Positions 46,054-56,140 of a stretch of DNA of 64,000 bases are shown here, piece after piece (position 1 is the first letter of the stretch; each line of letters starts with the position of its first letter). A model generated the notes under the pieces. It ran no database searches, was not told the DNA's origin, and saw only the letters and a program-made list of their open reading frames with translations. The position numbers were made by a program, and so were the translations under genes. Where the stretch lies: positions 2,914,001-2,978,000 of the forward strand of contig NZ_CP053382.1 of NCBI RefSeq assembly GCF_014931605.1. Reading direction: 5' to 3'. The DNA comes from Halomonas sp. MCCC 1A13316. GTDB taxonomy: Bacteria; Pseudomonadota; Gammaproteobacteria; Pseudomonadales; Halomonadaceae.

Positions 46054-47352
46054 TCAAGCCAGCTGCGGGCGGTTGGCAAAGGCCACCAGCGCCCGGGTCA
46101 GGTACTCCACGTCGCTGGCGCCTGCCGTTTCGCGGATCGAGTGCATGGCCCACTGCGGCACCCCTACGTCCAGCGTCGGTACGCCGAGCTCAGTGGCTGT
46201 GATCGGCCCGATGGTGCTGCCACAGCCCATGTCGGCGCGGGTCACGAAGGTCTGTACCGGCACCCCCGCCTCGCGGCAAACGTCGCGGAACAGCGCCGAA
46301 GTAGCACTGTTGGTGGCATAGCGCTGGTTGGCGTTGACCTTGATCACCGGTCCGCCATTGAGCGCCGGCCCGTGGGCGGCATCGTGCTTGTCGGTGAAGT
46401 TGGGGTGCAAGGCATGTGCGTTGTCGCAGGAGATCATGCGCGAGGCCTGGATCAAGCGTATGAAGCCCTCATCGCCCGGCTCGCCGAGCTGAGCGTTGAC
46501 GCGGCGCAGTACATCGCCGAGAAACGGCCCCTGGGCGCCGCATGCGCTGGCGCTGCCGACCTCCTCGTGATCGTTGGCGACCAGCACCACGCCCTGACTG
46601 CCGTCGCTCTCCAGCAGCGCTTCCAGCCCAACGAAACAGGAGAGCAGGTTGTCCAGGCGTGCACTGGCGACAAGCTCTTGCTCGACACCGACCAGGGCCG
46701 GGGGTTGCACGTCGTGCAGCGCCAGCTCGAAGTCGAGGATCTCTGCCCCGGCGATACCGTGCTGTGCCTCCAGCCACTCGAGCAGTAACCGCTGCAGGTC
46801 GGCCTTGTCGCCGCCCTGCAGGAACACGGGCGGCATTTGTGTTTGGGCGTTGATCGCTCGCCCGTTGTTGACCTCGCGATCGAGGTGAATGGCGAGACTG
46901 GGGATGATGGCAATCGGCCGGTCAACGTGCAGCAGCACACCCTCGAGGCGGCCGTCGGGATGGCGCACGTGCACCCGCCCGGCCAACCCCAGGTCGCGAT
47001 CGTACCAAGGGGCCAGTAGCACGCCACCGTAGAGCTCGATGCCGAGCTGCAGCCAGCCGCCAGCCGTCTGGGCAGCATGCGGTTTCAAGCGCAGCCCGGG
47101 GCTGTCAGTATGGGCGCCGACCATGCGCAGCGCCTCGAGCCCTTCATGGGGCAGTTGCAGGGCCACGATGGAGGAGTCGTTGCGCGTGACGTAGACCCGC
47201 TCTCCGGGCGCAAGCTGCCAGGCCTGGCTTTCGTCGAGTCGGCGGAAACCAGCGGCATCGAGCCGCTCGGCCATGGTCGAGACGGCATGCCAGGGCGTTG
47301 GAGAACGGTGCAGAAAGTCGAGCAGGCGCTCGAGACGGGCTTCCCGAGACAT
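46054..47352 (-). CDS. apeB: M18-family aspartyl aminopeptidase
   Basis: This is a cytoplasmic di-zinc aminopeptidase of 432 residues, M18 family, removing acidic N-terminal residues. Metal ligands are visible in VGAHTDSPGLRLKP (His-x-Asp), NDHEEVGSASACGAQGP (Glu pair), ISCDNAHALHPNF (Asp) and the C-terminal MGCGSTIGPITA / PQWAMHSIRETAG (His). The start at 47352 (MSREARLERLL) follows GAGGATCC; an ATG four codons upstream and one further out are less well placed. The name apeB is that used for the pseudomonad homologue. Confidence 0.92.
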   Translation of the reverse strand: MSREARLERLLDFLHRSPTPWHAVSTMAERLDAAGFRRLDESQAWQLAPGERVYVTRNDSSIVALQLPHEGLEALRMVGAHTDSPGLRLKPHAAQTAGGWLQLGIELYGGVLLAPWYDRDLGLAGRVHVRHPDGRLEGVLLHVDRPIAIIPSLAIHLDREVNNGRAINAQTQMPPVFLQGGDKADLQRLLLEWLEAQHGIAGAEILDFELALHDVQPPALVGVEQELVASARLDNLLSCFVGLEALLESDGSQGVVLVANDHEEVGSASACGAQGPFLGDVLRRVNAQLGEPGDEGFIRLIQASRMISCDNAHALHPNFTDKHDAAHGPALNGGPVIKVNANQRYATNSATSALFRDVCREAGVPVQTFVTRADMGCGSTIGPITATELGVPTLDVGVPQWAMHSIRETAGASDVEYLTRALVAFANRPQLA

Positions 47353-47479
47353 GAGGATCCTCATCAAGGGGCATGGTAATGGCAAGAACTGCTACAATGC
47401 GTTGTCTGCCTTTGGCAACTCATAGGGCATAAGCTTGTCTAGGGAAGGAAGTGTACACGAAACCAGGGGTGCTTCATTG

Positions 47480-49552
47480 ATGAGCCAGTTTGTCGTTATT
47501 CGGCGCACAGCGGTACTGACGCTTGCGCTGCTGTTGTCGTTCGCTCAACTGGCGCTTGCCCAAATCCAGCCCGGCGACGATCAACGTCAAGCCGCAGTGG
47601 AGGTGGCCGAGTCTCTGCGCTATGGCCACTATGCCGACACCGCCCTTGATGATGCCTGGTCGCGGCTGGCCTTCGAACGTTATCTCGACATCCTCGACGG
47701 TCAGCGTTCCTTCCTGCTCGCGAGTGACGTCGAGGAGTTTCGCCACCTAGAGGAGCGTATCGACGACATGCTCTTCGAAGGTGAACTGGCACCCGCCTAC
47801 CAGCTCTACCAGCGCTATCACGACCGAGCGGAAAACCGCTTCGAGTGGCTGCTCGACGCCTTGGATGAGGGCCTCGAATTCACCTACGAGACAGACGAGC
47901 GCCTCGACCTGGATCGCCGTGAGGAGCCCTGGCCCAGCAGCGAAGCCGAACTCGATGAACTGTGGAGCAAGCGCCTGAAGAATGACGCTCTCACGCTCGA
48001 TATCAGCGGCCAGGACGAGGAGCAGGTGGAAAGCAACCTGCGCCAGCGCTACGAAGGCCAACTCTCGCGCCTGCGCCAGACCAATGCCGAGGATGTGTTC
48101 GGCCTGTTCATGGCCGCGGTAACCAGCAGCATGGATCCGCACACCGAATACCTCTCCCCGCGTCAGGGCGAATCGTTCGACATCCAGATGCGGCTGTCGC
48201 TGGAGGGCATCGGCGCCATGCTGCAGTCCGATGGCGAGTACGTGAAGGTCACCAGCCTGGTACCTGGCGGCCCGGCAGATCGCGCCGGCGTGCTGGAACC
48301 CGCCGACCGCATCGTCGGCGTGGGCCAGGGTGACGAGAAGGAGACCGTGAATGTCGTCGGCATGCGGCTTGACGAAGTGGTCGCCCTGATCCGCGGTGCC
48401 AAGGGTACCGTGGTGCGTCTCGATGTCGTGCCAGCGGAAGCCGTGGACATGACACGCTCGCACGAGGTCAAAATCACCCGGGATACCGTCAACCTCGAGG
48501 ATCAGGCGGCCAAGGGCGAGATCATCGAAGTGGAGCGCGACGAGGGCGTACAACGCATCGGCGTGATTACTGTTCCCACCTTCTATGTCGACTTCGACGC
48601 CTGGCAGGCCGGTGAAGAGGAGTTCCGCAGCACCACTCGCGACGTGGCTCGCGAAGTCGAGCGACTGAAGGCGGAAGGTATCGACGGCATCATGCTCGAC
48701 CTGCGCAACAATGGCGGCGGCGCCCTGCAGGAAGCCAACTCACTGCTCGGACTGTTCATCGATCGCGGCCCCACCGTACAGGTGCGCGATGCGCGCGGCC
48801 GCATTAGCCTATATGGCGACACCGAAACCGGCACCATTTACGATGGTCCCCTGGCCGTGCTGGTGAACCGCCTGTCGGCCTCGGCTTCGGAAATCTTCGC
48901 CGGCGCCATCCAGGACTATGGCCGCGGCCTGGTGCTGGGCAGCTCCACCTTCGGCAAGGGCACCGTGCAGACCCTGAACGAACTCAGTTACGGCCAGATC
49001 AAGCTCACCCGAGCCAAGTTCTACCGCATCTCGGGCGAGAGTACCCAGAATCGGGGCGTCGAGCCCGATATTCTGTTTCCCGACATGGTCGACCCGGAGC
49101 GGATCGGCGAGAGCAGTCTGGACAATGCGCTGGAATGGGATACCGTCCAGGCCGTTCAGTACCGCCATTACGGCGAGCCGTGGGAGTATCTCGAGACCCT
49201 GCGTTCCCGGCATCGTGAGCGGGCCGACTCCCACCCCAACTTCGTCTACCTGAAGGAACGCGTGGAACTGGCGCGACGCATGCGCGAGGAGCACACCAGT
49301 GTCAGCCTCGATCGGGAGCTACGCCAGCAAGAGGTCGAAAGCCGCGATGCCCAGCAACTGGAGCTGGAGAATCGCCGCCGTAAGGCTCTGGGCCTGGAGC
49401 CGCTTGAAGAGCTGGCCGATGCACGCAGTGAGCAAGACGAAGAGCAAACCGAGAGCGACGAGCCCGTGGAGCTAGTGCAGGTGACCGAAGCTGCCGCCAT
49501 CCTCGCCGATTATGCCGAGCTGACCGAACGGCGCCTGGCCGGCCGCTTCTAA
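47480..49552 (+). CDS. prc: Tail-specific (C-terminal processing) periplasmic protease Prc
   Basis: This is a periplasmic serine protease of 690 residues with a Sec signal peptide (TAVLTLALLLSFAQLALAQ). It has the N-terminal Prc helical region, a PDZ domain (about 235-315; IGAMLQSDGEYVKVTSLVPGGPADRAG) and an S41 protease core with the catalytic Ser in RLSASASEIFAGAI and Lys in STFGKGTVQTLNELS. It also has the C-terminal DUF3340 domain, rich in charged helices. It trims PBP3 and regulates murein hydrolases such as MepS in E. coli. The start at 47480 is preferred because the signal peptide follows at once. Confidence 0.95.
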   Translation: MSQFVVIRRTAVLTLALLLSFAQLALAQIQPGDDQRQAAVEVAESLRYGHYADTALDDAWSRLAFERYLDILDGQRSFLLASDVEEFRHLEERIDDMLFEGELAPAYQLYQRYHDRAENRFEWLLDALDEGLEFTYETDERLDLDRREEPWPSSEAELDELWSKRLKNDALTLDISGQDEEQVESNLRQRYEGQLSRLRQTNAEDVFGLFMAAVTSSMDPHTEYLSPRQGESFDIQMRLSLEGIGAMLQSDGEYVKVTSLVPGGPADRAGVLEPADRIVGVGQGDEKETVNVVGMRLDEVVALIRGAKGTVVRLDVVPAEAVDMTRSHEVKITRDTVNLEDQAAKGEIIEVERDEGVQRIGVITVPTFYVDFDAWQAGEEEFRSTTRDVAREVERLKAEGIDGIMLDLRNNGGGALQEANSLLGLFIDRGPTVQVRDARGRISLYGDTETGTIYDGPLAVLVNRLSASASEIFAGAIQDYGRGLVLGSSTFGKGTVQTLNELSYGQIKLTRAKFYRISGESTQNRGVEPDILFPDMVDPERIGESSLDNALEWDTVQAVQYRHYGEPWEYLETLRSRHRERADSHPNFVYLKERVELARRMREEHTSVSLDRELRQQEVESRDAQQLELENRRRKALGLEPLEELADARSEQDEEQTESDEPVELVQVTEAAAILADYAELTERRLAGRF

Positions 49553-50011
49553 ACAGGGCTGGTCGGTCCAGCCATGACACGTCCGCCGGGCACCCAGAGA
49601 GACAAGGCTTGACTGGGTGCCCATAGCCTGTACCGTGCCGCACCTCTTCGATAGAGGCTCAGCCTCGCGGCGCCCTCCTTGCCCCTACCCCTCTCGTCCA
49701 CGGTTTGTTCCGAGGCCTCCTCACATGCGCTTGAGTTAACTGCTGCGTTAACCGTGCCGCTTGTTGGCGTCTCGCCAATGCGAGACCTGAAATCTACGGG
49801 CGTCGACCCGTCAGAATCGCTTCACCGGCCTATAGGTCAACCGTTACCAAATCATCCTCGCTGCGCCGATGAGCCAACAGGGGTTGGAAGCGTTCGAACA
49901 ACATGCGCTCGAGTATACGGCAAGACAATGCCTTGGCCGGCTCCACGTGAGTCAACGCTCCGGCAGGATTAGAACAATCGATGGCAAGGCTGAAAAAGGA
50001 TAGAAAGAAGC
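49553..50011. other. Intergenic stretch after prc
   Basis: This stretch of 459 bases has no convincing gene; a 97-codon plus-strand frame at 49679-49972 lacks a ribosome site and resembles no family. A 10-bp inverted repeat (GGGCACCCAG at 49588-49597, CTGGGTGCCC at 49613-49622) 35 bases after prc may be its 3' hairpin, without a T-run. The remainder would carry the end of the minus-strand tRNA transcript. Confidence 0.5.
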
Positions 50012-50087
<76 letters not shown>

Positions 50088-50184
50088 ATGATACTGTAAG
50101 GAAGTGGAGAACTTCCTTCGTTGTAAAGCCGTAGCTCTTCCTGAGAGCTAATAGCCTCTAATTTTTCCTACTTTTGCGAGCTGA

Positions 50185-50260
<76 letters not shown>

Positions 50261-50291
50261 ATGACGAGCGTCAGGATCAGCTAGTGTTCAT

Positions 50292-50367
<76 letters not shown>

Positions 50368-50388
50368 ATGGCCCTGAACACGGTGCGT

Positions 50389-50416
50389 AGTATACGGATC
50401 GGCCACATAAGGTCAA
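50389..50416 (-). promoter_or_regulatory. Sigma-70 promoter of the tRNA-Asn cluster
   Basis: On the minus strand, TTGACC (50416-50411) and TATACT (50394-50389) are separated by 16 bases. The -10 box ends 21 bases before the first tRNA-Asn. No equal promoter is visible before the other two copies. Confidence 0.75.
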
Positions 50417-50470
50417 GGGCGGATCTCGTCGGGCACAGATACGCTGCATGTCGCAACGCCCCGGAAGAAC

Positions 50471-50502
50471 GACGCCCGTGCAACCGAAGTCACACGGGCG
50501 TC
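50471..50502 (-). terminator. Hairpin downstream of tRNA-Met copy 2
   Basis: A 10-bp perfect stem (GACGCCCGTG / CACGGGCGTC) with a 12-base loop begins 10 bases after the tRNA 3' end. On the minus strand it is followed by GTTCTTCC, a weak T-rich stretch. It is a likely terminator of the tRNA-Met transcript. Confidence 0.6.
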
Positions 50503-50512
50503 GCTGTCAATC

Positions 50513-50589
50513 TGGTGGCTACGCCCTGATTCGAACAGGGGACCCCATCATTATGAGTGATGTGCTCTAACCGGCTGAGCTACGTAGCC
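50513..50589 (-). tRNA. tRNA-Met (anticodon CAT), elongator type, copy 2
   Basis: A 77-base minus-strand gene with encoded CCA. It equals the plus-strand copy at 45926-46002 except for one D-loop base (AGCCGG for AGCTGG). The two copies form an inverted repeat around 4.5 kb. Confidence 0.96.
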
Positions 50590-50665
50590 TTTTCATACCT
50601 TGCTGCAATTGAGCGCGGCAATGGGGCAGGATTATGCCCGCCCCCCGCGGCCTTGGCAAGTGCGT

Positions 50666-51628
50666 TCAGGCATCGATTCCCAGCGCAGCCTTTACGGCCT
50701 CGGCGCCGGGCTCGCCCTGACGCGTGCTGACCCCCTCCAGCCAGGTATCGACCACCTCGGGATTCTCTTGAAGGTAAGCCCGGGCGGCCTCGCGCGGGTC
50801 GATCCCCTCGTTCATGATCTCGTCCATCAGGCGGTTTTCCATCTCGAGGGAGAAGGTGAGGTTTTCCAGCAGGGTGCCAACGTTGCCGCACTCTTCGGCG
50901 TAACCGGCGCGCGTGTTGGTATAGACGGTGGCCCCGCCCAGGTCAGGCCCGAAGTAATCGTCGGCGCCTTCCAGGTAGGCGATGTCGAAGCTGGTATTCA
51001 TCGGATGCGGTTCCCAGCCGAGGAATACCATCCACTCCTCCCGCGGTACCCGGGCGCGCAGTTCGGCCAGCATGCCGGCCTCACTGGAGTCGATCAGTTG
51101 CCAATCGCCCAGGCCGAAGGCATCGTCATCGATCATTTGCTGAATCAGTTCGTTACCGTCGTTGCCAGCCTCGATACCATGAAGACTGGACTCGAACCGA
51201 TCGGCATGGTCATCGAGGTCGGCCACCGACGTGACCCCTGCATCATGGACGTACTGCGGCACCGCCAGGGTGTACTTGGCCCCCTCCAGGTTGGGTGCCA
51301 GGCGATCGACCTCGCCCCGCTCGATATATGGATCGCTGATCGATGCCATGGAAGGCATCCAGTTCCCCAGGAAGACGTCGAAATCGCCGTTGCGCATGCC
51401 CGAGTAGGCAATCGGCACAGATACCGTGTCGACTCGTGTCTGGTAGCCCAGTGCCTCGAGCACTTCGCTGGCCATGGCGGTGGTGGCGGTGATATCGGTC
51501 CAGCCTACCTCGGCAAAGCGCACCGTGTCACAGCTCTGCGGCTCGTTGGCCAGGGCGGGAGACGCAAGCCCACAAGCGAGCATACCAAGCCCCAGTGCGG
51601 TGGAATGCATGGCGGTCGTCTTGTTCAT
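50666..51628 (-). CDS. choX: Choline ABC transporter periplasmic binding protein (ChoX type)
   Basis: This is a periplasmic substrate-binding protein of 320 residues, OpuAC family, with a signal peptide (TALGLGMLACGLASPALA, cleavage near residue 28). The aromatic cage expected for a quaternary amine is suggested by FAEVGWTDITATTA, FLGNWMPSM, AVPQYVHDAG and VFLGWEPHPMN. Choline rather than betaine is inferred from its divergence from betI and the BetI-type palindrome in the shared promoter. The membrane and ATPase partners are not in this window, so it may be an orphan that joins a distant system. Confidence 0.9.
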   Translation of the reverse strand: MNKTTAMHSTALGLGMLACGLASPALANEPQSCDTVRFAEVGWTDITATTAMASEVLEALGYQTRVDTVSVPIAYSGMRNGDFDVFLGNWMPSMASISDPYIERGEVDRLAPNLEGAKYTLAVPQYVHDAGVTSVADLDDHADRFESSLHGIEAGNDGNELIQQMIDDDAFGLGDWQLIDSSEAGMLAELRARVPREEWMVFLGWEPHPMNTSFDIAYLEGADDYFGPDLGGATVYTNTRAGYAEECGNVGTLLENLTFSLEMENRLMDEIMNEGIDPREAARAYLQENPEVVDTWLEGVSTRQGEPGAEAVKAALGIDA

Positions 51629-51700
51629 TCGGTTCTCCTCTTGCGGATGAAGTATCGTTTGGACGAGGGGATGCCATGACAGGCTTTGTGCTTTTTATTG

Positions 51701-51714
51701 ATTGAACGTTCAAT
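51701..51714. promoter_or_regulatory. BetI-type operator palindrome
   Basis: ATTGAACGTTCAAT is a perfect 14-bp palindrome set in an AT-rich context between the divergent choX and betI starts. It closely resembles the known BetI operator core (TTGAACGTTCAA style). Binding would let choline-responsive BetI control both sides. Confidence 0.8.
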
Positions 51715-51794
51715 GAAAAAATGCCAAGCTAATTTTAAAGGTAACTACGCAAGGCCGTAGTTGCAAATCGTAACCGGCATCAGGAGAACCCACG

Positions 51795-52415
51795 GTGCCC
51801 AAGACAGGTATGGAGCCGATCCGGCGCAGCCAGCTCATCAAGGCCACCATGGCCGCCATCGACGAAGTCGGCCTGGCCGATGCTACAGTGCTGCGTATCG
51901 CCCGCCATGCCGGCGTATCGGCCGGTATCATCAGCCACTATTTCGGCGGCAAGGATGGTCTGCTCGAAGCTACCATGCGCCAGGTTCTCTCCGATCTGGG
52001 ACAGGCCGTAGCGGCACGACGAAGCAAACTGGTCAACGGCTCTCCGCGCGACCACCTCGGCGCCATCATCGACGGCAACTTCGACCGCAGCCAGATCTCC
52101 GGCCCGGCAGCCAAGACCTGGCTCGCCTTCTGGGCCAGCAGCATGCACAAGACCCAGCTGCAGCGCCTGCAGCAGGTCAACGATCAGAGGCTCTACTCCA
52201 ACTTGTGCTGCCAGTTTCGCCGCCTGATGCCACGCCACGCGGCGCGCGATGCCGCCCGCGGCCTGGCCGCCATGATCGATGGCCTGTGGCTGCGTGGCAC
52301 CCTCAGCCCCGAAGGGCTGGATACCGAGCGTGCACGTCGCATTGCCCACGGCTATCTCGACCAGCTGCTCGCCGGCTACGATACCTCCCCTGCGACCTCA
52401 AAGGAGACCGCATGA
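51795..52415 (+). CDS. betI: Choline-responsive transcriptional repressor BetI
   Basis: This is a TetR-family repressor of 206 residues. The N-terminal helix-turn-helix is [33 protein letters not shown] at about residues 30-62. The C-terminal ligand domain has [13 protein letters not shown] and [15 protein letters not shown], both typical of BetI. The start is a GTG at 51795 in the [15 protein letters not shown] context. It opens the betI-betB-betA operon; its stop overlaps the betB start (ATGA). Confidence 0.95.
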   Translation: MPKTGMEPIRRSQLIKATMAAIDEVGLADATVLRIARHAGVSAGIISHYFGGKDGLLEATMRQVLSDLGQAVAARRSKLVNGSPRDHLGAIIDGNFDRSQISGPAAKTWLAFWASSMHKTQLQRLQQVNDQRLYSNLCCQFRRLMPRHAARDAARGLAAMIDGLWLRGTLSPEGLDTERARRIAHGYLDQLLAGYDTSPATSKETA

Positions 52416-53881
52416 CAGCTTTCGACACCGAGCCCCTCTACATCGACGGCCGCCGGGAGCCGGCAACGTCCGGCGAATCGTTTGACGTCATCAACCCTTA
52501 TGATGGCAGCCTGCTGGCCAAGGTCGACCAGGCCAGCCAGGCCGACGTCGATCAGGCCGTTGCCGCCGCGCGCGCGGGCCAGCGGCGCTGGGCCGCCATG
52601 ACCGGCATGGAGCGCGGGCGCATCCTGCAGCGCGCCGTGGCGCTCCTGCGTGAACGCAACGACGAGTTGGCCGAGCACGAGACGCGCAACACCGGCAAGC
52701 CGATCAGCGAGACCGCCGCGGTGGATATCGTCACCGGTGCCGATGCACTCGAATACTATGCCGGCCTGGCGCCGGCCATCGAAGGCGCGCAGATTCCCCT
52801 GCGCGAGTCCTCCTTCGTCTACACGCGCCGCGAGCCGCTGGGCGTGATCGGCGCCATCGGCGCCTGGAACTACCCTATCCAGATCGCCTGCTGGAAGGCA
52901 GCGCCTGCGCTGGCCGCGGGCAACGCCGTGGTGTTCAAGCCCAGCGAGGTGACGCCGCTGACCGCCATGAAGCTGGCCGAGATCTTCACCGAGGCGGGTC
53001 TGCCGGACGGTGTTTTCAGCGTCGTACACGGCGACGCCCGCGTCGGCCAGATGCTGACCGGTCACCCCGATATCGCCAAGGTGTCGTTCACCGGCGAAGT
53101 GGGCACCGGCAAGAAGGTGATGGCGGCGGCCGGCGGCTCGACCCTCAAGGACGTGACCATGGAGCTGGGTGGCAAGTCGCCGCTGATCGTGTTTGCCGAT
53201 GCCGACCTGGACCGCGCCGCCGATGCAGCGATGATGGCCAACTTCTATTCCAGCGGGCAGATCTGCACCAACGGCACGCGGGTCTTCGTCGAGCGTTCGG
53301 TGAAGCAGGCCTTCGAGGAGAAGATCGCAGAGCGCGTGGGACGTATCCGCGCCGGCGACCCGCTCGACCCCAGCGTCAACTTCGGCCCGCTGGTGAGCTT
53401 CGAACACCAGGCCAAGGTGCTTGACTACATCGAATACGGCAAGCAGGACGGCGCGCGCGTGCTGGTCGGCGGCGAACCCTTGGCCGAGGGCGATTTCGCC
53501 CATGGCGCCTGGGCCCCGGCCACGGTGTTCACCGATTGCACCGATGACATGCGCATCGTACGCGAGGAGATCTTCGGCCCGGTGATGTCGATTCTCGTCT
53601 TCGACGACGAAGAGGAGCTGATCCGGCGTGCCAACGACACCCACTACGGCCTGGCTGCCGGTGTGTTCACCGAGAGCCTTGCCCGCGCGCACCGCACCAT
53701 TCACCGCCTCGAGGCCGGTATCTGCTGGATCAACACCTGGGGCGAATCGCCGGCCGAGATGCCGGTGGGTGGCTACAAGCAGTCCGGTGTGGGTCGTGAG
53801 AACGGCATCGAGACCCTGGCTCACTACACGCAGACCAAGTCGGTGCAGGTGGAGATGGGGCCGTTCGAGTCGGTGTTCTAA
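52412..53881 (+). CDS. betB: Betaine-aldehyde dehydrogenase
   Basis: This enzyme oxidises betaine aldehyde to glycine betaine with NAD(P)+. The 489-residue product has [14 protein letters not shown], coenzyme motif [32 protein letters not shown], the general base in [12 protein letters not shown], catalytic Cys in [13 protein letters not shown] and the cofactor Glu in [13 protein letters not shown] precedes the ATG. The open frame continues upstream through betI, but that is an overlapping frame and not coding. betA follows after 264 bases (53882-54145) with no other gene. Confidence 0.96.
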   Translation: MTAFDTEPLYIDGRREPATSGESFDVINPYDGSLLAKVDQASQADVDQAVAAARAGQRRWAAMTGMERGRILQRAVALLRERNDELAEHETRNTGKPISETAAVDIVTGADALEYYAGLAPAIEGAQIPLRESSFVYTRREPLGVIGAIGAWNYPIQIACWKAAPALAAGNAVVFKPSEVTPLTAMKLAEIFTEAGLPDGVFSVVHGDARVGQMLTGHPDIAKVSFTGEVGTGKKVMAAAGGSTLKDVTMELGGKSPLIVFADADLDRAADAAMMANFYSSGQICTNGTRVFVERSVKQAFEEKIAERVGRIRAGDPLDPSVNFGPLVSFEHQAKVLDYIEYGKQDGARVLVGGEPLAEGDFAHGAWAPATVFTDCTDDMRIVREEIFGPVMSILVFDDEEELIRRANDTHYGLAAGVFTESLARAHRTIHRLEAGICWINTWGESPAEMPVGGYKQSGVGRENGIETLAHYTQTKSVQVEMGPFESVF

Positions 53882-54145
53882 GCCACAGATCTCGAGCTAC
53901 GGGCCGCGAGATGTGTAACCAGCAAGATGAGCGGCACCGGGGACAAGTCGTAGAGGGGGTCCGATGCCAGGGATGGCATCGGTAGCGTCCAGGGAAGAAT
54001 TCACAGCGCCCCTCGTAGAGCTGTCCGCGGTTCAGCCGCTGGCTTGCCCCGACGCCCCTCGCTACCGCCAGCCGCTCCTGTCATACCGACACGCCTTGCG
54101 CATGCAAGCAGGCCCGCTACCGTCGCGTTACCAGTGAGAGAGGTT

Positions 54146-55837
54146 ATGTCCCAGATTCCTGAATTCGACTACGTGATCATCGGCGCCGGTTCGGCCGGCA
54201 ACGTGCTGGCCACCCGCCTCACCGAGGATCCGGCGATCAGCGTGCTGCTGCTCGAGGCCGGCGGCCCCGACTACCGCTTCGACTTCCGTACCCAGATGCC
54301 CGCTGCCCTGGCCTACCCGCTGCAGGGCAAGCGCTATAACTGGGCCTTCGAGACGGACCCGGAGCCGCATATGGACGGCCGTCGTATGGAGTGCGGCCGC
54401 GGCAAGGGGCTCGGCGGTTCGTCGCTGATCAACGGCATGTGCTATATCCGTGGCAACGCGCTGGACTATGACAACTGGGCCAGCATGGCCGGCCTCTCGG
54501 ACTGGCGCTACGCCGATTGCCTGCCCTACTTCAAGAAGGCCGAATGCCGCGACATCGGCCCCAACGCCTACCACGGCGGTGACGGCCCGGTCAGCGTGGC
54601 CACGCCCAAGGAGGGCAACAACGAGCTCTATCGCGCCTTCGTCGATGCCGGCGTGCAGGCCGGCTATCCCGAGACCGAGGACGTCAACGGCTACCAGCAG
54701 GAGGGCTTCGGCCCAATGGACCGTTTCGTCACGCCCAAGGGGCGCCGCGCCTCCACTGCCCGCGGCTACCTCGACCAGGCCAAGCAGCGCGACAACCTCA
54801 CCATCGAGACCCACGCCACCACCGACGTGATCGAGTTCGAGGGCAAGCGCGCCGTAGGCGTACGCTACCTGCGCCGCGGCCAGCAGCATCAGGTTCGTGC
54901 CCGCCGCGAGGTACTGCTGTGCGCCGGCGCCATCGCCTCGCCGCAGATCCTGCTGCGCTCGGGCGTGGGCAACCCCGAGCACCTGCGCGAGTTCGGCATT
55001 CCCGTGATCCACGACCTGCCCAGCGTCGGCGAGAATCTGCAGGATCACCTGGAGATGTACATCCAGTACGAGTGCAAGCAGCCGATCACGCTTTATCCGG
55101 CGCTGAAATGGTTCAATCAGCCGAAGATCGGGGCCGAGTGGCTGCTGCGGGGCACCGGCATCGGCGCCAGCAACCAGTTCGAGTCGTGTGCGTTCATCCG
55201 CACCCATGGCGAAGAACCTTGGCCCAACCTGCAGTATCACTTCCTGCCCATCGCCATCAGCTACAACGGCAAGAGCGCAGTGCAGGCGCACGGCTTCCAG
55301 GCTCACGTAGGTTCGATGCGCTCCGAGAGCCGAGGGCGTATCCGCCTCACCTCACGCGACCCCCAGGCGGCCCCCAGCATTCTGTTCAACTACATGTCCA
55401 AGCCGAAGGACTGGCAGGAGTTTCGTGACGGCATTCGCCTGACCCGCGAGATCATCGCCCAGCCCGCCATGGATGCCTATCGCGGACGCGAGATCTCCCC
55501 GGGGCCGGACGTGCAATCCGATGCAGAGCTGGATGCCTTCGTACGCGAACATGCCGAGACCGCCTATCACCCCTGCGGTAGCTGTCGCATGGGTGAAGGC
55601 GAAGACGCGGTGGTCGACGGCCAAGGCCGCGTGCACGGCCTCGAAGGACTGCGCGTGGTCGATGCCTCGCTGTTCCCGGTGATCCCCACCGGCAACCTCA
55701 ACGCACCGACCATCATGCTGGCCGAGAAGATCGCCGACCGCATCCGCGATCGCGAACCGCTGTCGCCTTCCGACGCGCCCTACTTCGTGTCCGGTGACAG
55801 CCCGGCCAGACGCGAGCCCCAGCGCCGCCTGACCTAG
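54146..55837 (+). CDS. betA: Choline dehydrogenase
   Basis: This is a GMC-family flavoprotein of 563 residues that oxidises choline to betaine aldehyde at the membrane, feeding electrons to the respiratory chain. The FAD motif is [20 protein letters not shown] at residues 9-28. The GMC signature 1 region reads [20 protein letters not shown] and signature 2 [15 protein letters not shown]. The C-terminal catalytic His region is HPCGSCRMG, followed by [13 protein letters not shown]. The start at 54146 gives the usual BetA N-terminus; an upstream extension to 54044 is Pro/Arg-rich and unlikely. Confidence 0.96.
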   Translation: MSQIPEFDYVIIGAGSAGNVLATRLTEDPAISVLLLEAGGPDYRFDFRTQMPAALAYPLQGKRYNWAFETDPEPHMDGRRMECGRGKGLGGSSLINGMCYIRGNALDYDNWASMAGLSDWRYADCLPYFKKAECRDIGPNAYHGGDGPVSVATPKEGNNELYRAFVDAGVQAGYPETEDVNGYQQEGFGPMDRFVTPKGRRASTARGYLDQAKQRDNLTIETHATTDVIEFEGKRAVGVRYLRRGQQHQVRARREVLLCAGAIASPQILLRSGVGNPEHLREFGIPVIHDLPSVGENLQDHLEMYIQYECKQPITLYPALKWFNQPKIGAEWLLRGTGIGASNQFESCAFIRTHGEEPWPNLQYHFLPIAISYNGKSAVQAHGFQAHVGSMRSESRGRIRLTSRDPQAAPSILFNYMSKPKDWQEFRDGIRLTREIIAQPAMDAYRGREISPGPDVQSDAELDAFVREHAETAYHPCGSCRMGEGEDAVVDGQGRVHGLEGLRVVDASLFPVIPTGNLNAPTIMLAEKIADRIRDREPLSPSDAPYFVSGDSPARREPQRRLT

Positions 55838-56140
55838 GAAACACGGCACAAATGCCTGCGCAAGCGAATCGCTGCGTTGCGCGGAGCCGAAGCGTCGGAC
55901 CGTCGGAATCCTCACCTATACACCATAGGCTCCGGTTCCTGTACTCCGCGCTCCTTGCGCTTCATCTCGCTCGCCGATTTGCTCAGCACTTCCCTAAAGT
56001 ACTTTAACCCCTTGCGCCCCGCCATCGAGCGGGGCGCAGTCATTCATGCCTTTCCCTGGGCTGGTCTCCTGTCGCAAGATGGGCTAGGCTGATTCATTCA
56101 AACAACTGTTCTAAACATGAACCAAGGGAGCGCTGACGAA
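55838..56140. other. Intergenic region between betA and fadE
   Basis: These 303 bases hold no gene. A perfect 10-bp stem hairpin (TGCGCCCCGC / GCGGGGCGCA, 6-base loop) at 56013-56038 may end the bet transcript, though no T-run follows. Before fadE, CAAACAACTGTTCT at 56099-56112 roughly resembles a PsrA-type fatty-acid operator (consensus GAAAC-N4-GTTTC), which would suit fadE; the match is imperfect. Confidence 0.45.

Noticed and set aside
49679..49972. A 97-codon plus-strand frame after prc
   Set aside because: No ribosome site, no recognisable domain, and Pro/Ser/Arg composition like a random high-GC frame.
51761..53881. A 706-codon frame extending betB upstream through betI
   Set aside because: betI is clearly coded in the other frame; betB begins at 52412 with a GGAG site and an ATGA overlap.
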